Shown: positions 47,370 to 55,842 of the stretch, in pieces
Numbering within the stretch: the first letter of the stretch is position 1
Layout: every line of letters begins with the position of its first letter
DNA from: Streptosporangium canum
GTDB taxonomy: Bacteria; Actinomycetota; Actinomycetes; Streptosporangiales; Streptosporangiaceae
Assembly (NCBI RefSeq): GCF_900113865.1
Contig: NZ_FOQY01000005.1
Coordinates: forward strand, 1-59,377
Direction of reading: 5' to 3'
DNA: 59,377 nt
Notes under the pieces: model-generated
Told to the model about the DNA's origin: nothing
Seen by the model: the letters and a program-made list of their open reading frames with translations, nothing else
Databases searched by the model: none
Position numbers and translations under genes: made by a program

Positions 47370-47826
47370 TCAGGGGCGAGGAGGAGGAAGAGGGATCTTC
47401 GAGCCAGGCCCGAGCACGGGCGCAGGGGCGTCCTCGCCCCGCAATCGGGCAAGCAATGCGTTGGGTTGGGTGGCCTTCTCCTCGACCACCACGCCGGGAC
47501 GGGGGTAGGGCGGGAGCGGCTTGACCTTCTTCGGCTTGTCGCTGTGCGCTGCCTGGTAGAGGTAGGTCAAGGCGTTGAAGGCGTCGTAGAGGTCCGCCAT
47601 CACGTAGGCGTGCCGGTCCCAGCCGGCGTACTCCGGGCCGCGTAGCGCGGTCACATAGGCGGAGTCGATTGGGAGATGCCTGATCAGAGCCAGGGCCAGC
47701 GTGGGGGAGAGCAGTCCGCGGCGAAGGTCCCGCAGGTCCAGTTGGTAGAACCGCAGGAAATCGGCGAACAGCTCATCCCCGTGGCTGTCGATGAGGTCGA
47801 TCAGGCGGAGGCTTCCGGGCCCTTAC
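47370..47826 (-). CDS. tail assembly chaperone, frameshifted C-terminal part
   Basis: This frame has no good start of its own but continues the chaperone gene in the -1 frame: LRLIDLIDSHGDELFADFLR, then RDLRRGLLSPTLALALIRHL and YDAFNALTYLYQAAHSDKPK, to the stop codon at 47370. The slippery site G-GGC-CCG (plus positions 47816-47822) lies just before the stop codon of the short form. Frameshifted G/GT chaperone pairs before the tape measure gene are a hallmark of siphoviruses. Confidence 0.85.
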
Positions 47827-48142
47827 CGGCCTCCATCCAGGCGTTGAAGACCTTGGTACGGATCTGCGGGGGCAGGTCGGCCAGGGACTTCTTCAGCGAG
47901 TCCTTCTTGTCGGCGGCGGCGATGAGCATGTTCTCCATCGCGTCGATCCGGGCGAAGGTGTCGGCCGTGTCGTCACCGATGACCTTCAGGAGGGCCTGGA
48001 CGACCTTCAGCTCCTCCTTGCCCAGCAGCATGATCGGCCGCAGGATGACGGTCTTACCGTCCTTGGCGAGGAACGGCAGGCCCTTGTCGGCCGTCTCACG
48101 CTCGACCTCTTCGACCAGGTCCTCATACCTCAGAACAGCCAC
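47801..48142 (-). CDS. tail assembly chaperone, short form
   Basis: GTG 48142 gives 113 residues, helical and charged (LRYEDLVEEVERETADKGLP, LLGKEELKVVQALLKVIGDD). It ends GKGPEASA just after the slippery sequence. The product binds the tape measure protein during tail assembly; the long form arises by -1 frameshifting. Confidence 0.88.
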   Translation of the reverse strand: MAVLRYEDLVEEVERETADKGLPFLAKDGKTVILRPIMLLGKEELKVVQALLKVIGDDTADTFARIDAMENMLIAAADKKDSLKKSLADLPPQIRTKVFNAWMEAGKGPEASA

Positions 48143-48183
48143 GGGGGCTCCTTTGCATACGTGGGAATGGTGGGAATGGCGAA

Positions 48184-48222
48184 GCCCCGCCGCACGGCCA
48201 TTCCCAACGCGTGCGGCGAGGC
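48184..48222 (-). terminator. hairpin between the major tail and chaperone genes
   Basis: GCCTCGCCGCACG and CGTGCGGCGGGGC (minus strand) pair over 12-13 bp. There is no T-run, so partial termination or mRNA stabilisation is more likely. It could reduce chaperone expression relative to the tail tube protein. Confidence 0.65.
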
Positions 48223-48267
48223 TCGGTGCCTGGGCGGGTTTCGAGGCCGCGCCCAAGCTGAGGGGGG

Positions 48268-49116
48268 TTAGGACTGGTCGATGGTGAAGGGCTTCTCGGC
48301 GGACTCACCGAAGTTGTTCTCGACCTTCACCTGAACGGCCACGTCGCCGGTCTCGACCGGGTCCGGGACCGTGACGGTGACCTGAGTGCCCAGCGGCGAG
48401 GTGATCACGTTGGTGCCCTCGTAGACGCCGAACCACACGGTGAGCGGAGCGGTCAGGTTGGTACCGGTGAGCTGGATCGTCGCGCCGGGCGCAGCCGTGG
48501 CCGGGGTCACGGTGTCCAGGGTCGGCGGGGTGATCACGACCGCCTTGCCCCACATGACCGGGCTGATCTCGCCCAGGCCGTTGGAGCCTCCGAGGATGGT
48601 CGCCTTGACCGGCATCTCGCTCAGCGCGGCCGGGTCGTAGGTGACGCCATCGGAGCCGATCATCGAGACCCGCTCGTAGTACTCGACCACGTGACGGTCA
48701 CCGTCTACCGCGACGACGAGCATCGCCTTGGTGGAGGAGGCCGGCACGGACGGGATCACGAACGACCCATCGGCCGCCACGGTGCCGCCGCCGTAGTAGA
48801 GCTTGTAGGTCTCCGTGGTGAAGTCGGCCAGCGCCAGGGTGACCGTGTAGACCTTCGGCGGGTTGGTCGTCCGCAGGGCCGGGTTCTGCCAGGTCCCCAA
48901 AACCTCCGCGTCGTCGCCCTCGGACTCGTGGGCGATGCCGTTCTCCAGCGAGGTGTTGCCGATCGATGCCCAGGAGACGCCGACGCTCTCGCGCAGGGTG
49001 CGCAGGTTGCGGATGTCCAGCGGCAGGGTGGGCTTGGGAGTGCCCTCGGGGGCAACGAACACATAGCCGGTGTTCGGGACGAGGACCGGGTCCTTGGTCA
49101 GGTAGGTGGGAGCCAT
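48268..49116 (-). CDS. major tail protein with C-terminal Ig-like (IPT/TIG) domain
   Basis: A 282-residue protein from ATG 49116 behind a motif copy. The first about 190 residues are the tail tube domain (GYVFVAPEGTPKPT, VYTVTLALADFTTETYKLYY). The last 90 form an IPT/TIG-like fold (DTVTPATAAPGATIQLTGTN, ...VWFGVYEGTNV, VAVQVKVENNFGES). Such surface domains on tail tubes are common and optional. Confidence 0.92.
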   Translation of the reverse strand: MAPTYLTKDPVLVPNTGYVFVAPEGTPKPTLPLDIRNLRTLRESVGVSWASIGNTSLENGIAHESEGDDAEVLGTWQNPALRTTNPPKVYTVTLALADFTTETYKLYYGGGTVAADGSFVIPSVPASSTKAMLVVAVDGDRHVVEYYERVSMIGSDGVTYDPAALSEMPVKATILGGSNGLGEISPVMWGKAVVITPPTLDTVTPATAAPGATIQLTGTNLTAPLTVWFGVYEGTNVITSPLGTQVTVTVPDPVETGDVAVQVKVENNFGESAEKPFTIDQS

Positions 49117-49117
49117 T

Positions 49118-49138
49118 GAGTTACCAATCTCCTATATG
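49118..49138 (-). repeat. operator-like motif copy before the major tail gene
   Basis: On the minus strand, ATATAGGAGATTGGTAACTC ends directly before the ATG at 49116. Ribosome site AGGAG. Confidence 0.7.
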
Positions 49139-49169
49139 CATGCAGGGGGATGAAGAAGAAAGAAGGGCT

Positions 49170-49601
49170 TCAGCGCAGCGGGCGGGTGGAGATCTGGTAG
49201 GTCCCCTGGAACATGTAGGTGTCGCCGTGCTTGCTGCTCAGGCCGTCGTAGATGCGGCTGGGCGCGTTGACCTCGCGGAAGCGGAACAGGTAGCCCATCT
49301 CGGGGCCGTCGATGTAGCGGAAGTTCTCCCGAGCGGCCTTCTCCATGGCGACTCCGGATTGGCGGGCCAGGCGAGAAGCCTCACCGCGCGACGACGCGAA
49401 CGACTCGATCTCGAAGTAGCACGTGCTGTAGAGGTGCGGCTGCCTGGAAGCGCCGCCTGGGGTGGCACGCACCACCAGGAAGTTCTGCTTGTCCCAGTCT
49501 TCGGGGGCCTGGCTGTAGACGCGGGAGCCGGCCTGCGTGAGCAGCTCGGGCATGTAGTGGTGCAGGGCAGCGATGATCGCCTTCTCTGGGTCAGGGATCA
49601 T
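49170..49601 (-). CDS. tail terminator protein
   Basis: ATG 49601 (or GTG 49604) gives about 143 residues: MIPDPEKAIIAALHHYMPEL, then a beta-rich core (NFLVVRATPGGASRQPHLYS) and TYMFQGTYQISTRPLR. Length, fold pattern and position between the neck proteins and the major tail gene identify it as the tail terminator that joins tail to head. Confidence 0.82.
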   Translation of the reverse strand: MIPDPEKAIIAALHHYMPELLTQAGSRVYSQAPEDWDKQNFLVVRATPGGASRQPHLYSTCYFEIESFASSRGEASRLARQSGVAMEKAARENFRYIDGPEMGYLFRFREVNAPSRIYDGLSSKHGDTYMFQGTYQISTRPLR

Positions 49602-49894
49602 CACATCTCCCCGATAGTTCTTTCAATCACGCGGCTGCCAGAGATGTCCGTATCGGACCAGGTGTTGTGGTGGCCGAAGTTGTAGCCGATCGCGCCCTCG
49701 TCGCCGATACCGAAGAAGGCGTCCTTGTCTCCCAGTGCCTCGGCCCTGACGCTGCGCGCCATTGCCCCGGTGCGGTTCCTGATGTTCTTCTTCAGCAACC
49801 TCGCGCCTCGTTGGGCGGTTGAGATGACCTCGGCATGCACACCCTCCAGGCCGGCCACGATCTCTGCGACCCTGGGGTCCACTGAGTAGCTCAA
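49601..49894 (-). CDS. neck protein, HK97 gp10-like
   Basis: TTG 49894 overlaps the upstream stop codon and gives 97 residues. The pattern AQRGARLLKKNIRNRTGAMA, then GYNFGHHNTWSDTDISGSRV fits small neck or minor head-tail proteins of the HK97 gp10 type. Fourth of the connector genes after the capsid. Confidence 0.75.
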   Translation of the reverse strand: MSYSVDPRVAEIVAGLEGVHAEVISTAQRGARLLKKNIRNRTGAMARSVRAEALGDKDAFFGIGDEGAIGYNFGHHNTWSDTDISGSRVIERTIGEM

Positions 49895-50259
49895 GGGGTG
49901 CCGCCCTTCAGCTCGCACAGCGCGGTGATGTAGTCCGTGCGCCGGGTTCTCCAGCGCTTGGGGTCCTGGACGACCGTCCAGATGCGGCCCTGTGCCTCAA
50001 TCTGGGACCACTGGCCCAGCTCGGCGAGCTTGGGCGACCACTTGATGACGACCGTGACTCGGGCGGTGTCAGCCCAGCCCTGGGAGGCAAGACGCATGTT
50101 GGCCGCCCAGCCGGCTCCGGCGAAACCGGTCGGCAGGAGGAACGCGTTGGCCGAGATGAAGGAGCTGGAGGAGACGGGGCTCTTGCCGCCGCCGTACCCG
50201 TCAGACACCCACTCGGTCTTGAAAATCTTGACTGGCTCCGGGGCCCTGTCGAGAATCAC
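49891..50259 (-). CDS. head closure protein
   Basis: GTG 50259 overlaps the previous stop codon and gives 122 residues, beta-rich (FISANAFLLPTGFAGAGW, RVTVVIKWSPKLAEL, GRIWTVVQDPKRWRTRRTDY). The position directly behind the gp6-like connector indicates head closure (stopper) function. Confidence 0.72.
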   Translation of the reverse strand: MILDRAPEPVKIFKTEWVSDGYGGGKSPVSSSSFISANAFLLPTGFAGAGWAANMRLASQGWADTARVTVVIKWSPKLAELGQWSQIEAQGRIWTVVQDPKRWRTRRTDYITALCELKGGTP

Positions 50260-50639
50260 GGAGGGCTCCCCTCGGCCGGAGGGGGAACGAGGTGGCTGAT
50301 GACCTGGATCGAGCCCAGACCACTGCGCCACTTAAACGGCCGAAGCGCCGTCTTGACGTCGCTCGACAGTGCGACCACCGACCCGCCGTAGGCGTAGTTG
50401 GTGGACAGGTCACCGACCCGGTCAGCAGCAATTCCGGGGTCAGTGTTTAGATATCGGATCACCTCCAGGCAGGCGACCGCCCTCACGGCGGCCGGAGGGG
50501 TGGCGGTGTCGTAGGTGCGCCCCAGGAACGACTCCACCAGTGCGGTCACATCGGTGATGTAGGCGTTGACCTGATCCAGCCGCTCGTCCTCATACACCTG
50601 CCCGGTGCGCGCCTCGATGTCGGCAACCGACATCAGCAT
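50256..50639 (-). CDS. head-tail connector, HK97 gp6-like
   Basis: ATG 50639 with TTGGAG upstream gives 127 residues. The helical pattern (VADIEARTGQVYEDERLDQV, YITDVTALVESFLGRTY, AVRAVACLEVIRYL) is that of gp6-like adaptor proteins, which sit below the portal. First gene downstream of the capsid. Confidence 0.83.
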   Translation of the reverse strand: MLMSVADIEARTGQVYEDERLDQVNAYITDVTALVESFLGRTYDTATPPAAVRAVACLEVIRYLNTDPGIAADRVGDLSTNYAYGGSVVALSSDVKTALRPFKWRSGLGSIQVISHLVPPPAEGSPP

Positions 50640-50665
50640 GGGTGTCTCCAATCGAGCAGGGGCCA

Positions 50666-50690
50666 GGCCCCCGACCTCAAGCCGGGGGCC
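50666..50690 (-). terminator. terminator after the capsid gene
   Basis: GGCCCCCG and CGGGGGCC form a strong stem in the gap behind the major capsid gene. It has no T-run. It probably keeps downstream expression below that of the capsid. Confidence 0.68.
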
Positions 50691-50703
50691 CAACCAGTGG
50701 GGC

Positions 50704-51720
50704 TCAGGGGGTGGCCGGCGTGCCCACGACGATCTCGGCCGGGGCGATCACCTTGGCGTCGTAGTGGACGCGGGCCTTGACGGCGTCGGTGAACTTCGCC
50801 TCCGGCTTGTAGGTGTCCATGTCGATGTTCGGGATGACCGCAGCGACCGAACCCCGCGTGCCGAGGATCATGTCCACGGAGGTGGCGGCGGTGTGGGTCT
50901 GGCCGAACAGCGCCTGCTTGCCCTTGCGGGCGACGCGAGCACCAACGGTGTTGGAGACGACCACCGGGACGCCCAGGACGGAGCCGACGAAGCCGTTCAC
51001 CATGATGGGAGTACCACCCCAGTGGCTCGCGTCGATGAACTCCTTCATCTTCAGGATCTCGGAACGAACCGAGGTGCCGATGACCAGGAACCGCTCACCC
51101 TCGCTGTTGGCGTCGTCGAGCAGCGCGAGCATGTCAACGATCTGGTTGTAGCGGGCGGTGGCCCCGGTGCCCAGGGCGACCGACTCGACCAGGCCGTGGA
51201 GCGCGGCGGTGCCGCCGTCGCTGTTGGCGTCCTTGCCCAGACCCGAGGCTGCGGCGGTCTCGATCGAGCCCTGAACGATGGCGGTGGCCACCAGCGCGTC
51301 GAGCGCCAGAGCGGTCTTACGAGCCCGCTGGCGGACCAGCTCGCTCATGAGGTCCACGCCCTGCTTGGTCTGGAGCTGGTGGAGGGAGTCCACCTCGAAG
51401 TGGAAGCTGGAGCCCTTGGCCACCTGCATCTTGATGTACTCCAGCTCAGCCTTGTCAGCCGTGCCGATGGAGCCGTACGCAGGCACAACGCCCTTGTCCA
51501 CGACGGTGTCGCGGAAGTGCGGGATGCGGATTACGTCGCCCTCGCGCTTGAACTCGCCCTCGTACGTGGAGGTACCGAAGAGGTTGCCGAGGACGAGCTG
51601 GTCCTCAGTGTCCGTCAGGAGCTGAGCGCTCCAGACCTCGGGGACGAAGACGCCGGCCGTGCCGTTGGTGAGACGCGCACCGCCGTCCTTGTAAAGGCCG
51701 TTGGTGAAGGTGGTTGCCAA
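50704..51720 (-). CDS. major capsid protein
   Basis: A 338-residue protein from TTG 51720 with AAGGAC upstream. It matches actinobacteriophage capsid proteins of the HK97-fold type: VPEVWSAQLLTDTEDQLVLG, VIRIPHFRDTVVDKGVVPAY, RARKTALALDALVATAIVQG, and the C-terminal strand block (RVHYDAKVIAPAEIVVGTP). It is preceded by a scaffold gene and has terminators on both sides. Confidence 0.93.
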   Translation of the reverse strand: MATTFTNGLYKDGGARLTNGTAGVFVPEVWSAQLLTDTEDQLVLGNLFGTSTYEGEFKREGDVIRIPHFRDTVVDKGVVPAYGSIGTADKAELEYIKMQVAKGSSFHFEVDSLHQLQTKQGVDLMSELVRQRARKTALALDALVATAIVQGSIETAAASGLGKDANSDGGTAALHGLVESVALGTGATARYNQIVDMLALLDDANSEGERFLVIGTSVRSEILKMKEFIDASHWGGTPIMVNGFVGSVLGVPVVVSNTVGARVARKGKQALFGQTHTAATSVDMILGTRGSVAAVIPNIDMDTYKPEAKFTDAVKARVHYDAKVIAPAEIVVGTPATP

Positions 51721-51745
51721 GGGATGTCCTTAGTTCTGGGCATAC

Positions 51746-51774
51746 AAAAGGCCCACGGCGTGCTGCCATGGGCC
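51746..51774 (-). terminator. terminator between scaffold and capsid genes
   Basis: On the minus strand GGCCCATGGC and GCCGTGGGCC pair, followed by TTTTG. It lies immediately upstream of the capsid gene, so the capsid needs read-through or its own promoter. Confidence 0.82.
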
Positions 51775-51788
51775 CGGTATGCGGGGGG

Positions 51789-52382
51789 TTAGTTTTCGCC
51801 GCGCAACACGGCGTCCAGGCGACCGTCCTTACGGGCCTGAGCGATCTCGCGAGGAGACATGCTTGGCAGGTCCGCTCGGGTGAGCTGGCCTGCTGCGCTA
51901 GAGCCCTGCGGGCCGATGCCGAGCCCCTGGGCGAACTTGGGCCCCTTGGGAGGGGCGAATTGGCTGGCGACCTGTGCGACGAAGTTGTTGATCGCCTGTG
52001 CGTTGACGTCGCCTTCGGCGACGAACTTGGAGACATCGAGCGCTTCAAGGACGGGCGTGAGATCCACGCCGGCCTTGGCAGCAGCCGTCTCCAACTTGTC
52101 CTGCGCACGCTGCTTTGCGACGGACTCCAGGGCCTCACGGCGGCCCAGCTCCTTGGCCTCAGCGACCGTACGCTCAGCGTCGGTCATGTTGGCCTCGTTC
52201 AGCTTCTCCAGCTCCTTGGAAGCCTTCTCCCAGTTGGCCTCATGCGTCCTGGCGAAGTGCTTCCACTTCTTGGCCTCCGCCTCCCAGTCCGTGTCAGCGT
52301 CGCTACCAACCCCCTGATTGGGGGAGGGTGGAGCCGGGGGAGTGTTCTGGTCGGAGGGCGGCTGGTTCTGGTTGTCGTCCAT
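51789..52382 (-). CDS. capsid scaffolding protein
   Basis: A 197-residue acidic protein with a disordered Pro/Asn/Gln-rich N-terminus (1-30), a long coiled coil (about 35-90; EAEAKKWKHFARTHEANWEK and following) and a helical C-terminus with a basic end (PREIAQARKDGRLDAVLRG). This is the usual layout of scaffold proteins between portal and capsid genes. Confidence 0.87.
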   Translation of the reverse strand: MDDNQNQPPSDQNTPPAPPSPNQGVGSDADTDWEAEAKKWKHFARTHEANWEKASKELEKLNEANMTDAERTVAEAKELGRREALESVAKQRAQDKLETAAAKAGVDLTPVLEALDVSKFVAEGDVNAQAINNFVAQVASQFAPPKGPKFAQGLGIGPQGSSAAGQLTRADLPSMSPREIAQARKDGRLDAVLRGEN

Positions 52383-52415
52383 CGGTGTCCTTCTCCATGT
52401 CGGATTGGGGAATGC

Positions 52416-52444
52416 AAAAAGCCCTGACCATGTCGGCTAGGGCT
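52416..52444 (-). terminator. terminator between portal and scaffold genes
   Basis: On the minus strand AGCCCT and AGGGCT close a stem that is followed by TTTTT. Confidence 0.83.
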
Positions 52445-52464
52445 GGCGTGCGTACTGCGAGGGG

Positions 52465-53973
52465 TTAAGCGGCCTTCTTCTGGCGCTCGACCGAAGCGAC
52501 CTTGTCCTGAGGTGACTTCGGCTTGGCTTCGCCGCGAGTGGACTGCTGCGGCTGCTGTGCTCCTGGCTGGCCGGGCTTGCCTGTCGGCTTACCGGTCAGG
52601 GGGTCCACGAGTTCAGGGCCGTACTTGTCGTCCAGCTCCTTCTGTCGCTTCATCTCCTCCTCGCGCATCGCGTCGAAGCGGAGAATCTGGGTCGGCGTGT
52701 AGCCGTACTCCTCCTGAAGCTGACGGACCGGAACGTTGAGTTCCTTCAGCTTCAGCAGAGCGTCGGCCTGCTGCGCCTTGCTGCGGTACTCGGGGTCTTC
52801 CCAGATGACCTCCGCGCTGTACGCCTTGGCCCTGGACGTGTCGCCCTTGACCTCAAACGCAAGCCGCATGGCCTCTTCCCAGGACTCGCCGAAGTGCAGC
52901 ATCCGCTCCTTGGCCTTGGCCACGAGGCCGGCCTCTGCGGCGGTGATGCTCTCGCCGGACGGCGCTTGTCCGCCGTTCAGCAAGAAGTAGTGGAAAGGCA
53001 CCCTGGACTGGCTGGCCATGTGCTGGACCAGCATGTCGATCAAGACCACGTAGTTCTTGAGGTCGGCCGCCTCGAACTGGCCCCACTTAGCGTCGGGGTT
53101 GTCCAGGGTCAGGATGCGGTCCACGTACGCCCTGATCATGGCCTGACGAGCCTGCTCCAGCTCACTGTCAGTGGCGTTGTCCGGAGGCTGCTCGATACCT
53201 GCCAAAATTCTCTGCGGGAAGGCAGCGAACTCCGAGGCAACCAGAGCGTCAGCGGCCACCTTGTTGATCGCGTCCTGAACCGGGATGATGCTCGCCAGCT
53301 CGCTGAAGGGGGTCAGCTTCAGACGGGTCCGGTTATACAGCGGAACGACCGGGACCTTGTCGAGCGGGTTGTTCTCCCGCTCCGGCCCTGTCCACGTCCG
53401 GCCCTCGCCATTGCCCCGCACCTCGGAGGTGTAGACACCGTCCGGCAGCCACAGAGTGGCGTGCTCAACTCCCCAGTCGTCGATGTACTGCTTCATCGCG
53501 GCGGCGCGCTTACGCCGACTGCCGGGCTCGTACTGGACGACGACATCCTCAGCGCTCTCAGGAGAGATCAGAGGCATGTCCTCCTCGTCGCCCCACACCA
53601 CCAGGTAACTGGCCCCGCCCATCAGGGCGTCGATGTGTGCGGCGTTCGATTCGGCGTCCAGCGAGTTGTACTGCCAGATCTCCGTGGCGTCCTTATCCGC
53701 GGCCTCCTCCGGGCCCATCCGGAAGCCCTGGACCCGTAGACGCTCGCTGATGCTGTCCACGATCAGCGGGCAGAAGTTGTCCCTCCAGCCCACGAACATG
53801 TCGCCGAAGATCTCGCTGAACTTCTGCTGGGCGTAGTTCAGCGTCTTGTTCTCGGAGTCGTAGTAGGTGGCGTACTTCCGTACCTCGGAGCGCTGCTTCG
53901 ACAGCTTGCCTTCGAGATAGGCGATCCATTCCAGCGGAGTCTGGGGGCGGCCCCCGGTGTGGCCGAGGGCCAT
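52465..53973 (-). CDS. portal protein, SPP1 gp6-like
   Basis: A 502-residue protein from ATG 53973, directly behind a motif copy. It has the portal pattern: YYDSENKTLNYAQQKFSEIF, CPLIVDSISERLRVQGF, KVPVVPLYNRTRLKLTPFSE, MASQSRVPFHYFLLNGGQAP (clip region) and a Lys/Gln-rich C-terminal tail. It forms the dodecameric DNA channel. Confidence 0.93.
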   Translation of the reverse strand: MALGHTGGRPQTPLEWIAYLEGKLSKQRSEVRKYATYYDSENKTLNYAQQKFSEIFGDMFVGWRDNFCPLIVDSISERLRVQGFRMGPEEAADKDATEIWQYNSLDAESNAAHIDALMGGASYLVVWGDEEDMPLISPESAEDVVVQYEPGSRRKRAAAMKQYIDDWGVEHATLWLPDGVYTSEVRGNGEGRTWTGPERENNPLDKVPVVPLYNRTRLKLTPFSELASIIPVQDAINKVAADALVASEFAAFPQRILAGIEQPPDNATDSELEQARQAMIRAYVDRILTLDNPDAKWGQFEAADLKNYVVLIDMLVQHMASQSRVPFHYFLLNGGQAPSGESITAAEAGLVAKAKERMLHFGESWEEAMRLAFEVKGDTSRAKAYSAEVIWEDPEYRSKAQQADALLKLKELNVPVRQLQEEYGYTPTQILRFDAMREEEMKRQKELDDKYGPELVDPLTGKPTGKPGQPGAQQPQQSTRGEAKPKSPQDKVASVERQKKAA

Positions 53974-53994
53974 GAGTTACCAACCTCTTGTTTG
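53974..53994 (-). repeat. operator-like motif copy before the portal gene
   Basis: On the minus strand CAAACAAGAGGTTGGTAAC precedes the portal ATG by two bases. It is a perfect consensus copy although the gene is late, which argues for a stoperator-like role in silencing the prophage. Confidence 0.75.
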
Positions 53995-54004
53995 CGGGCA
54001 TGGG

Positions 54005-54032
54005 AAAGGCCCTCGGCGTCAGGCCGGGAGCC
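54005..54032 (-). terminator. terminator-like hairpin after the large terminase gene
   Basis: On the minus strand GGCTCCCGGC and GCCGAGGGCC form an imperfect stem followed by TTTCCC. Confidence 0.62.
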
Positions 54033-54048
54033 TCGGGCGGCAGGTGTG

Positions 54049-55635
54049 TCAGTAGGTGCGGAGGCGTGCGCGCCGGCGCACCCTCATGCGACCGTCAGCG
54101 ATGGCCTCGGCTCGCGCCTCGTAGGCCAGGACCGCCGCAATCGCGGCGTCGATCTTCTTCTTGGACTTCTTCGATTCCTTGCGGATCAGCAGGCCCTGGG
54201 GGACCTCGTAGGTGACCGCGTTGGCGATGTGCCGGGCTAGGTCCGGGTTGCCGTCGTGACAGATGTCCTCAGCCAGATGAGCGGCGGTGTGCATCCGCTC
54301 GACCGCCTCGCACATCTGCTTGGCTCGGGCCGGGGAGAACTCGAAGACGATGTCCCGGTTGTCCCTGTCGGACTCTTTGAAGTCCAAGGCCCAGGTGCCC
54401 ACCACGTTCTGCCAGTAGGACGGGTCCGCGTAGACCCACTCGACCCGGTAGGTCGCCTGCGCCTGGCGCATCCGCTTGTCCACCAGCAGCGTGTCCACCT
54501 GCCATTCCCTGAGCGGGTCGTGCGGGTCCTCGTCCAGGTGGATGATGAACAGCTTGCCGTCGCGGAGACGGCAGCCCACGATCGCCGTGGCGTCGCTGTA
54601 GAGCGAACCATCGAAGCCAATAGCGATCTGGTCGCCGGCCTTGATCGGGTCGTCGTCCTCGCGCAGGCCATCCCAGACGGGCTTGGCCATCCAAGCGTCG
54701 GCGCTCTCCTGGATCTTGTTCAGGTAGAAGCGGTATGCCTGCGCCTGACTCGTACGCGGGTCCTGGATCGCTTCGATCAGGCCCTGGATGTCCACCCAGT
54801 GCGAGTCGCCGTACGCCTGTTTCAGGCCCAGCTCGACAGCAGGAAGGTCCTTGAGGTCGATCTCTTCGGAGTCGGCCTCGATGCAGTCGTACAGCAGCCT
54901 GCCGTTCGGCTTCTTCAGGAACGCCTCGTAGGTACGCTGCGCGACCGAGTCCTCGTTCGGGTTGAAGGCGTTGGTGGACTCCACGTAGCGCGAGCCCGCG
55001 CCGGCCGTCTTGCGGACGTTACGGTCGAGCACCTCGAAGACGGCCACGCCGCCGTTGCTGGGCACCCAGTGGTGCGTCTCATCACCCACCACGAAGGTGG
55101 GTCGAGCACCCTCCAGACCTCGGCTGGAGCTGGTGACGGGCTCGATACGACCAGGCCGGCCAGAGCGGAACTGAATCCGCTCCTTACCGATCTCGATGTC
55201 GTACTCGTCTTCGGCCGGCGAGTTCGCCAGCATGCCCCGGATCATGTCCCGCGTATTCGCGGTCTGGTCGATCGAGGTAGCCGCGATCTGGATCAGCGGC
55301 AGGCCAACTCGCTTGCCCACCGGGAAGCCCTGCTCGTCGAAGTGCGAGAAGCGGGCGGGCCCGATGAACTCGATGATGGCCAGGGCCGCCAGGACTGGGG
55401 TCTTGCCCCAGCCCTTACTCCTGCGGAGACAGGCGGTGTCGTAAAGCCACTTACCGCGCTCGTCGATCGCGTACAGCCACAGGATGAAGCGCTTCTGCTC
55501 GGGCGTGAACTGCCAGGGATCGCCCGCGTTCTCACCGTCCGGCTGAACTAGGAAGCGCTCGCCCCAGCGCAGGATCTGGTAACCCAGCGAACGCTGCGGG
55601 TGGGGGACTCCCTCGGGGAGGTTCCCAGACTGCAT
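54049..55635 (-). CDS. terL: terminase large subunit
   Basis: A 528-residue protein from ATG 55635 with AAGGAGG upstream. ATPase: Walker A-like LRRSKGWGKTP (about 68-78), Walker B TFVVGDETHHW (about 180) and coupling motif VESTNAF. Nuclease: IGFDGSLYSDATAIVG (about 343), EWVYADPSYW and C-terminal KKIDAAIAAVLAYEARA. It cuts and pumps phage DNA into the capsid. Confidence 0.96.
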   Translation of the reverse strand: MQSGNLPEGVPHPQRSLGYQILRWGERFLVQPDGENAGDPWQFTPEQKRFILWLYAIDERGKWLYDTACLRRSKGWGKTPVLAALAIIEFIGPARFSHFDEQGFPVGKRVGLPLIQIAATSIDQTANTRDMIRGMLANSPAEDEYDIEIGKERIQFRSGRPGRIEPVTSSSRGLEGARPTFVVGDETHHWVPSNGGVAVFEVLDRNVRKTAGAGSRYVESTNAFNPNEDSVAQRTYEAFLKKPNGRLLYDCIEADSEEIDLKDLPAVELGLKQAYGDSHWVDIQGLIEAIQDPRTSQAQAYRFYLNKIQESADAWMAKPVWDGLREDDDPIKAGDQIAIGFDGSLYSDATAIVGCRLRDGKLFIIHLDEDPHDPLREWQVDTLLVDKRMRQAQATYRVEWVYADPSYWQNVVGTWALDFKESDRDNRDIVFEFSPARAKQMCEAVERMHTAAHLAEDICHDGNPDLARHIANAVTYEVPQGLLIRKESKKSKKKIDAAIAAVLAYEARAEAIADGRMRVRRRARLRTY

Positions 55636-55654
55636 GGGGAACCTCCTTCATGTG

Positions 55655-55810
55655 TCAGCGCGTGCGGCCCCGGCCGCCTCGGGGGGCGGGGGTCCGGGTG
55701 GGGGTGGCCGGGTTCTTGCTCGGCGGCCCTCCGCGCTTGGGCGGGACGGCACCCTTCGCCGGGGGCGCGGGCTTGGACTTGGGCGGGGTGGGCTTAGGCT
55801 TCGCGGCCAT
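55655..55810 (-). CDS. 51-residue Pro/Lys-rich basic protein
   Basis: ATG 55810, with AGAGG upstream, opens a frame that fits exactly between the terminase genes. It consists almost only of Pro, Lys, Ala, Arg, Thr and Gly (MAAKPKPTPPKSKPAPPAKG...). It may be a disordered DNA- or terminase-binding peptide. Low complexity makes the call uncertain. Confidence 0.5.
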   Translation of the reverse strand: MAAKPKPTPPKSKPAPPAKGAVPPKRGGPPSKNPATPTRTPAPRGGRGRTR

Positions 55811-55842
55811 GGGTGATGCCTCTCGCGCAGGTTGGTGTCAGA

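Noticed and set aside
52300..52320. Motif-like CTACCAACC inside the scaffold gene
   Set aside because: Lies in coding sequence, matches only part of the motif and is far from any start codon; probably chance.
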